Assembly (NCBI RefSeq): GCF_020616515.1
Contig: NZ_CP085135.1
Span: 5,627,001-5,691,000, forward strand
Direction of reading: 5' to 3'
Source: Mesorhizobium sp. PAMC28654
GTDB taxonomy: Bacteria; Pseudomonadota; Alphaproteobacteria; Rhizobiales; Rhizobiaceae
Length of the DNA stretch: 64,000 nt
Shown: positions 59,667-64,000 of the stretch, piece after piece
Position numbering within the stretch: the stretch's first letter is position 1
Layout of the letters: each line of letters begins with the position of its first letter
Made by a program: the position numbers and the translations under genes
The notes under the pieces: model-generated
The model's database searches: none
Told to the model about the DNA's origin: nothing
Seen by the model: the letters and a program-made list of their open reading frames with translations, nothing else

Positions 59667-60410
59667 TTACAAACGGCCCGCGTCGATGATGCGCTTCAGG
59701 AAGGCGCGGGTCCGTTCGCCCTGCGGGTTGCCGAAGATTTGCGAGGGCGGGCCTTCTTCGTAGACCAGCCCTTCCTGCAGGAAACAGACCTTGTCGGCAA
59801 CCTCGCGCGCAAATCCCATTTCATGCGTTGCCAGCACCATGGTCATGCCCTTGGTGGCGAGATCGCGCACAATGTCCAGCACTTCCGAGACGAGTTCGGG
59901 ATCGAGCGCCGAGGTGATCTCGTCGAGCAGCAGGAGGGCAGGGTCCATCATCAGCGCGCGCACGATGGCCACGCGCTGCTGCTGGCCGCCGGACAGGCGG
60001 TCGGGATATTCCCGCGCCTTGGCGGCGAGGCCGACCCGTTCGAGCAGCGCCATGCCCTTGTCAGTAGCCGCGTTGCGAGGCATGCCCAGCACCTTGACCG
60101 GTCCGAGCGTGATGTTCTCGATGACGCTCATATGGGGAAACAGATTGTAGCTCTGGAAGACGATGCCGATCTCGCGCCGAAGCAGGTCGAGGTCGACGCC
60201 CGGACCGGTGACGCGGTCGCCATGCAGCCTGATCTCGCCGCCCTGGATGGGCTCCAGGCAGTTGATGCAGCGCAGCAGCGTGGACTTGCCGCAGCCCGAA
60301 GGGCCGATCAGGCAGACGACCTGGTGTTCCTCGATGTCCAGCGAAATGCCCTTCAGCACCTCGACCGCGCCGTAGCGCTTGTAGGCCTTGTCGATCTCGA
60401 CCAATGCCAT
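59667..60410 (-). CDS. Polar amino-acid ABC transporter, ATP-binding protein
   Basis: The protein is 247 aa. Walker A is IGPSGCGKST, then the Q loop FQSYNLFPHMSV, signature LSGGQQQR, Walker B LLLLDEITSALDP and the H loop ATHEMGFA. The GlnQ/HisP type fits polar amino-acid uptake. GGGGAG lies upstream of ATG 60410. It lies 19 bp after the permease gene. Confidence 0.92.
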   Translation of the reverse strand: MALVEIDKAYKRYGAVEVLKGISLDIEEHQVVCLIGPSGCGKSTLLRCINCLEPIQGGEIRLHGDRVTGPGVDLDLLRREIGIVFQSYNLFPHMSVIENITLGPVKVLGMPRNAATDKGMALLERVGLAAKAREYPDRLSGGQQQRVAIVRALMMDPALLLLDEITSALDPELVSEVLDIVRDLATKGMTMVLATHEMGFAREVADKVCFLQEGLVYEEGPPSQIFGNPQGERTRAFLKRIIDAGRL

Positions 60411-60429
60411 GTGCTTCACTCCCCGCTCG

Positions 60430-61539
60430 TCATGTGCCTGAGCGCGTTTTGCGGCGGTCCCGCTCGATCAGCCGGTCGACGAAGCGAGCTTGCGGGATGG
60501 TAATCAGGATGAAGATCAGCGCCACCGTCGTCACCGCCGACAGGTTGAAATTGTTGCTGGCGACGATTTTCGACTGGTTGAAGGCGTCGATGGTGCCGAT
60601 GATGGCGACCAGTGCCGTGTCCTTCTGCAGGCTGATGCAGTTGTTCATCAGCGGCGGAATGATGCCGCGGATAGCCTGCGGAACCACCACGTAGCGCATC
60701 GTCCTGAAATAGGAGAGGCCCAGCGAGCGCGCCGCCGCGATCTGGCTCGGATGCACGCTCTCGATACCGGCGCGATAGACCTCGGAAGTATAGGCGCCAT
60801 AGGTCAGCGTCAGCGCGATGATCGCATAGGCGTTGGAGGACAGGTCCTTGAGGATGGGAAGGCTGGTCAACGGCAGGCCAAAGCCGATGAGATAGATGGT
60901 GATGATGGCCGGCAGGCCGCGAAACAGGTCGCCATAGATGATCGCCAGCGTGCGGATCGGCCGGCCTGCCTTGCCGGGCAAGGTGCGGGCGATGGCGACG
61001 ACCAGCGCCCAGACCAGGATGAGGATCGCGGAAAAGAAGAAGATCGAGATGTTGGTGCCGAACGCCTTGAGGATGGTCCAGGTCGACTTCCAGATCAGGT
61101 CGATATCGAAGAACGTCCGGCTGACGGCGGCATCGTTGACCACCAGGAACCAAGCGAAGGCGCAGATGATCAGGAGCGCCACTGAATAGGAGAGGGCGTT
61201 CCAGGATACATCCGAGGATATGGACCCAAGTTCGCGGCCGGCATGTACGTCATTCGATGATGCCGCGCGCGCGGACAGCCTGACAGCGCGCCAGGCAACC
61301 CCGATGACCCATAGCGGCGGCACGCAGGCGAGTGCCGACACGATCTGGACGGGCACGTTCGGCCAGCCCTGCTGCAGCACATAGGCAGCGATGTGCAGGG
61401 ACGTGTAGGCAATGGCGAGAAACGTAACGGCGGTGACGCCGAGCGCCACCCAGGCCCGCCTGCCATGCGTGCGGACCTTGCCGCGGGCGCGCCATTGGCT
61501 GGCGCGCTCGCTTCCCGTTTCAGCTATCGGTATCGACAT
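60430..61539 (-). CDS. Polar amino-acid ABC transporter permease
   Basis: The protein is 369 aa. The EAA-loop region is EVYRAGIESVHPSQIAAARS LGLS, which contacts the ATPase. The HisM/QEG type has five TM helices in the second half. The first ~150 residues add two or three more TM segments (VALGVTAVTFLAIAYTS, LACVPPLWVIGVAW) not found in the short permeases. The gene lies 3 bp after the substrate-binding protein gene. Confidence 0.9.
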   Translation of the reverse strand: MSIPIAETGSERASQWRARGKVRTHGRRAWVALGVTAVTFLAIAYTSLHIAAYVLQQGWPNVPVQIVSALACVPPLWVIGVAWRAVRLSARAASSNDVHAGRELGSISSDVSWNALSYSVALLIICAFAWFLVVNDAAVSRTFFDIDLIWKSTWTILKAFGTNISIFFFSAILILVWALVVAIARTLPGKAGRPIRTLAIIYGDLFRGLPAIITIYLIGFGLPLTSLPILKDLSSNAYAIIALTLTYGAYTSEVYRAGIESVHPSQIAAARSLGLSYFRTMRYVVVPQAIRGIIPPLMNNCISLQKDTALVAIIGTIDAFNQSKIVASNNFNLSAVTTVALIFILITIPQARFVDRLIERDRRKTRSGT

Positions 61540-61542
61540 GCC

Positions 61543-62388
61543 TTAGTATTTCCAGACCGGTACGCTGTCGGGGGAGAGGCCACCCCAGGATGGCAGCAGA
61601 TAGGCGGCTTCCAGCTTCTTCAGCGTGCCGTCATTCGTCAGGTCGGTCATGACCTTGTCGATGACCGCTCCGTTCGGCGAACCCTTCGGATAGATGCCGG
61701 CGGTCGGCCGGTCGGTGGTGTATTTGCCGACGACCGCCAGCTTGCCATTGGAATTCGCCACCTGGCCGAGCACGATGCCGAGATCGGTCATCACGGCGTC
61801 CACCTTGCCGGCGGCGGCCGCGGTGAACATCGAGGCCGTGTCGTCGAACACATCGACGCTTTTGGCCTTGAGGGTCTCCTGCGCGAACTGCACCAGCGTC
61901 GTGCCCGCCTGGACGCCGACACGGCTGGTCTTGATGGTTTCCTCGGTGACGGTGTTGCCGGCCTTCACCGCCACGCCATTGTCCGACTGTATGTAGGGCA
62001 CCGAGAAATCGACGACCTTCTTGCGCGGCTCCGTGACCGAGATCAGCGCCAGCGCGATGTCATAATCCTTGTTCTGGCCGGCGACGATGGAATCGAAGGA
62101 GGCGTTGACCAGCTTCACTGTGTCGAGGCCGAGCCGGTGCGCGATGTTGACCGCCATGCAGAACTCGTAGCCGTCCTTGATCGTGTCGGGCGTGTCGCCA
62201 TTGAACTGGCCGACCGCCGGCAGGTTGATGATGACGGTGAACTGGCCGGCAACCGCCGGGGTGATCTTGTCGGTGCCGCGCTCGCCCGTCACCTGGCAGT
62301 CGCCATAGCCCTGTGTCTCGGCCATGGCCGAGGTCGCACAGGTCAGTGCCAGGACGGAGGCGCACAATGCGTATTTCAAGGACTTCAT
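61543..62388 (-). CDS. Polar amino-acid ABC transporter, periplasmic binding protein
   Basis: The protein is 281 aa. A signal peptide ends near AMA-ET. It is an SBP_bac_3 domain with FDSIVAGQNKDYDIALALIS, TEPRKKVVDFSVPYIQSDNG and GVQAGTTLVQFA. It captures the substrate in the periplasm and delivers it to the permease. The ligand is not predictable from sequence, but the neighbours suggest an amino acid or dipeptide. Confidence 0.9.
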   Translation of the reverse strand: MKSLKYALCASVLALTCATSAMAETQGYGDCQVTGERGTDKITPAVAGQFTVIINLPAVGQFNGDTPDTIKDGYEFCMAVNIAHRLGLDTVKLVNASFDSIVAGQNKDYDIALALISVTEPRKKVVDFSVPYIQSDNGVAVKAGNTVTEETIKTSRVGVQAGTTLVQFAQETLKAKSVDVFDDTASMFTAAAAGKVDAVMTDLGIVLGQVANSNGKLAVVGKYTTDRPTAGIYPKGSPNGAVIDKVMTDLTNDGTLKKLEAAYLLPSWGGLSPDSVPVWKY

Positions 62389-62428
62389 TTATTCTTCTCC
62401 CATTGTTGATTGTCGTTGCTGGACGTTC

Positions 62429-63298
62429 CTACTGAACCGGGGCAGGGCTCCCCAATGCCAGGTCCAGATAGGTCTTCTGCAGGAGCCGGGTGACCGGGCC
62501 GGGCTTGCCGTCGCCGATCATGTGTCCTGCAATTTCGATGACCGGGGTCACCAGGCTTGATGCGCTGGTCAAAAATGCCTCGCGCGCGCTTTTCGCGTCT
62601 TCGACGGTGAACCGTGACTGGTCGACCACCAGGTTCAGTCGATCGGCCACCGTGATGACGGCGCGGCGCGTGCAGCCGGGCAGGATGGCGCGCGAGTTGG
62701 CGCGCGTGACGATGCGGTTGTCGGCGGTGACGATATAGGCGGTGGAGGAGGCGCCCTCGGTGACGAAGCCGTCCTCGACGAGCCAGGCTTCCTTGCAGCC
62801 GCGTTGCGCCGCGACATGCTTGGCCTGGACCTGCGCCAGCAGCATCGTGGTCTTGATGTCGCGTCGCGCCCAGCGCTGGTCGTCGACGATGGCGACGCGG
62901 ACGCCGTCGCGCACCGCCGCCGCATTGCGCAGGTCCTTGGCCTGGCTGAACGCGAAGAAGGTCGGCTTGATGTCTCCGGCATAGCCGAAGTTGCGGTCGG
63001 CGATGCCACGGCTGATCTGCAGGTAGATGACACCTTCCCGCAGCTGGTTGCGGGCGATCAGCTGGGTCTGGACCTCCACGATCGCCTCGGGCGAGAGTGG
63101 CATCGGGATTTCGAGTTCGCCGAGCGACCGTTCAAGCCGCGCCAGATGGAGGTCGTTGTCGATCAGGCGTCCGTCGATGACCGCGGTCACCTCATAGATG
63201 CTGTCGCCGAACAACAGCCCCCTGTCGAAGACCGAGACTGTCGCCTGGTCCTCGCTGACGAACCTGCCTTCCACATAGACTTCGCGCGCCACGGCCAT
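62429..63298 (-). CDS. Class IV PLP aminotransferase (D-amino-acid transaminase-like)
   Basis: The protein is 289 aa. The catalytic Lys149 is in RRDIKTTMLLAQVQAKHVAA, close to the D-alanine transaminase pattern RDIKSLN. FDRGLLFGDSIYEV, LQISRGIADRNFGY and EGASSTAYIV are also of the DAAT type rather than the branched-chain type. ATG 63298 gives the usual N-terminus MAVAREVYVEGRFV. An earlier ATG at 63334 is possible. It is the first gene of the operon and divergent from a LysR gene. Confidence 0.87.
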   Translation of the reverse strand: MAVAREVYVEGRFVSEDQATVSVFDRGLLFGDSIYEVTAVIDGRLIDNDLHLARLERSLGELEIPMPLSPEAIVEVQTQLIARNQLREGVIYLQISRGIADRNFGYAGDIKPTFFAFSQAKDLRNAAAVRDGVRVAIVDDQRWARRDIKTTMLLAQVQAKHVAAQRGCKEAWLVEDGFVTEGASSTAYIVTADNRIVTRANSRAILPGCTRRAVITVADRLNLVVDQSRFTVEDAKSAREAFLTSASSLVTPVIEIAGHMIGDGKPGPVTRLLQKTYLDLALGSPAPVQ

Positions 63299-63452
63299 TC
63301 CCGGTTTGATGATGTGGCCGGACGCTAGTGGCATCGAAGAACCATGGCCAATGCCATGTTTCTTCGAGCTTATGCATTTTTTGCATGGGATTTGCGTGGC
63401 ATGAGGAAACGCCGCTATACGGAGCTGCCGAAGATGCGGGAGGCCGGATTTC

Positions 63453-64000
63453 ATGGAACTCAAATGGCTGGAGGATTTCTGCTGCCTGGCGGGCTGCCTG
63501 AGCTTTTCCAGGGCCGCCTATCTGCGCGGCGTGACGCAACCGGCCTTCAGCCGGCGCGTCAAGCAACTCGAAGGCTGGATGGGCGCCACCCTGGTCAACC
63601 GGGCAACCTTTCCCGTCACGCTGACGGCGGAGGGTGTGCGCTTCCTGCCGATGGCCGAGGACGCCATACGCACGATGCATCGCAACCGGGATTCGCTGCG
63701 CCCGCGCAACGAGGCTGAAAAGCACAGGGTGACGTTCTCGGCGCTGCACACGCTCACCGTCACCTTCCTTCCCGCATGGCTGGACGACATGCGCGCACAC
63801 CTGCCGCTGTTCAGTTCGCATGTCAGCCCGGACAAGGGCGGCATCGAGGAGAACATCGACACGCTGCTCGACGGCAATTGCGATTTCCTGCTCACCTATT
63901 TCCATCCCTCGGTGCCGTTCCTGCTCGACAGTTCGCGCTTCTCTTTCCTCGTGCTGGGCACGGAGAAGGTGAAGCCGGTGGCGGCGCCGCATGCGCAAGG
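63453..64000 (+). CDS. LysR family regulator, 3' end outside window
   Basis: The frame is open to the last base, with 182 residues visible. The HTH is CLSFSRAAYLRGVTQPAFSR, RVKQLEGWMGATLVNRATFP. GGGAGG lies about 11 bases before the ATG. It is divergent from the transaminase-ABC-aminopeptidase operon, with 154 bp between, and likely controls it. An ATGCA-N5-TGCAT inverted repeat lies in the gap near 63373. Confidence 0.9.
   Translation, partial: MELKWLEDFCCLAGCLSFSRAAYLRGVTQPAFSRRVKQLEGWMGATLVNRATFPVTLTAEGVRFLPMAEDAIRTMHRNRDSLRPRNEAEKHRVTFSALHTLTVTFLPAWLDDMRAHLPLFSSHVSPDKGGIEENIDTLLDGNCDFLLTYFHPSVPFLLDSSRFSFLVLGTEKVKPVAAPHAQ

Noticed and set aside
58665-60503. 612-codon plus-strand frame
   Set aside because: It is antisense to the aminopeptidase and ABC ATPase genes, both strongly supported.

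Overview
The window is chromosomal DNA of a Mesorhizobium-like member of the Rhizobiales. This rests on the high GC coding bias, the style of carA/carB, katG/oxyR and mntH/mntR, the many LysR, MarR and GNAT paralogues, and recurrent palindromic intergenic repeats of the kind described in rhizobia. No ribosomal RNA, integrase or CRISPR was seen. The genus is inferred from gene content, not from a marker gene.

Layout. 1-6.2 kb: small metabolic and stress genes (GNAT, DUF1311, DUF899, PPOX-type, DUF4142, cupin, two tandem RidA paralogues) plus an isolated phage-like pair (a gp19-type tail-tube protein divergent from a phage-domain ORF). 6.3-8.2 kb: an AT-rich foreign patch with a P-loop ATPase gene cut by an in-frame stop. 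8.3-11.9 kb: carB, with an intrinsic terminator in its leader. 11.9-16.3 kb: a 4.4-kb IS1595-type transposon with 30-bp perfect inverted ends and an 8-bp target duplication. It carries a transposase, a DUF6471 gene, a membrane protein gene, two unknown genes and a class II tRNA whose anticodon is GUC. 16.4-25.4 kb: SH3-domain protein, phosphoesterase, a MarR-EmrB-EmrA type efflux operon, ArsR/MFS and MarR/SDR divergent pairs with visible palindromic operators. 25.8-34.7 kb: LysE/LysR, DHFR-like, a Pcm-like methyltransferase, mntH/mntR, acyltransferase, polysaccharide deacetylase, zinc peptidase. 34.9-39.6 kb: an MFS gene destroyed by a frameshift and an IS630 copy, aldo/keto reductase, carA. 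39.8-52.7 kb: YqeY, regulators, VOC proteins, a PadR-HAAS-GIN module, SDR, methyltransferase, oxidoreductase, DnaB-like ATPase. 51.8-55.3 kb: oxyR/katG. 55.4-57.7 kb: a PAN-domain trypsin-like protease gene split by a third IS630. 58-64 kb: GNAT, then a compact operon (class IV transaminase, polar amino-acid ABC transporter, DmpA-type aminopeptidase) divergent from a LysR gene.

How the parts relate. carA and carB (27 kb apart, same strand) make carbamoyl phosphate. oxyR/katG handle peroxide, and mntR/mntH handle manganese. Several regulator-transporter pairs are self-contained resistance or export modules. The last operon looks like uptake and breakdown of amino acids or short peptides, possibly D- or beta-type.

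Decay is a theme. All three IS630 copies sit inside genes whose reading frames rejoin exactly at the TA target, and three other genes carry a nonsense or one-base lesion. The most unusual object is the transposon-borne class II tRNA with an aspartate anticodon.
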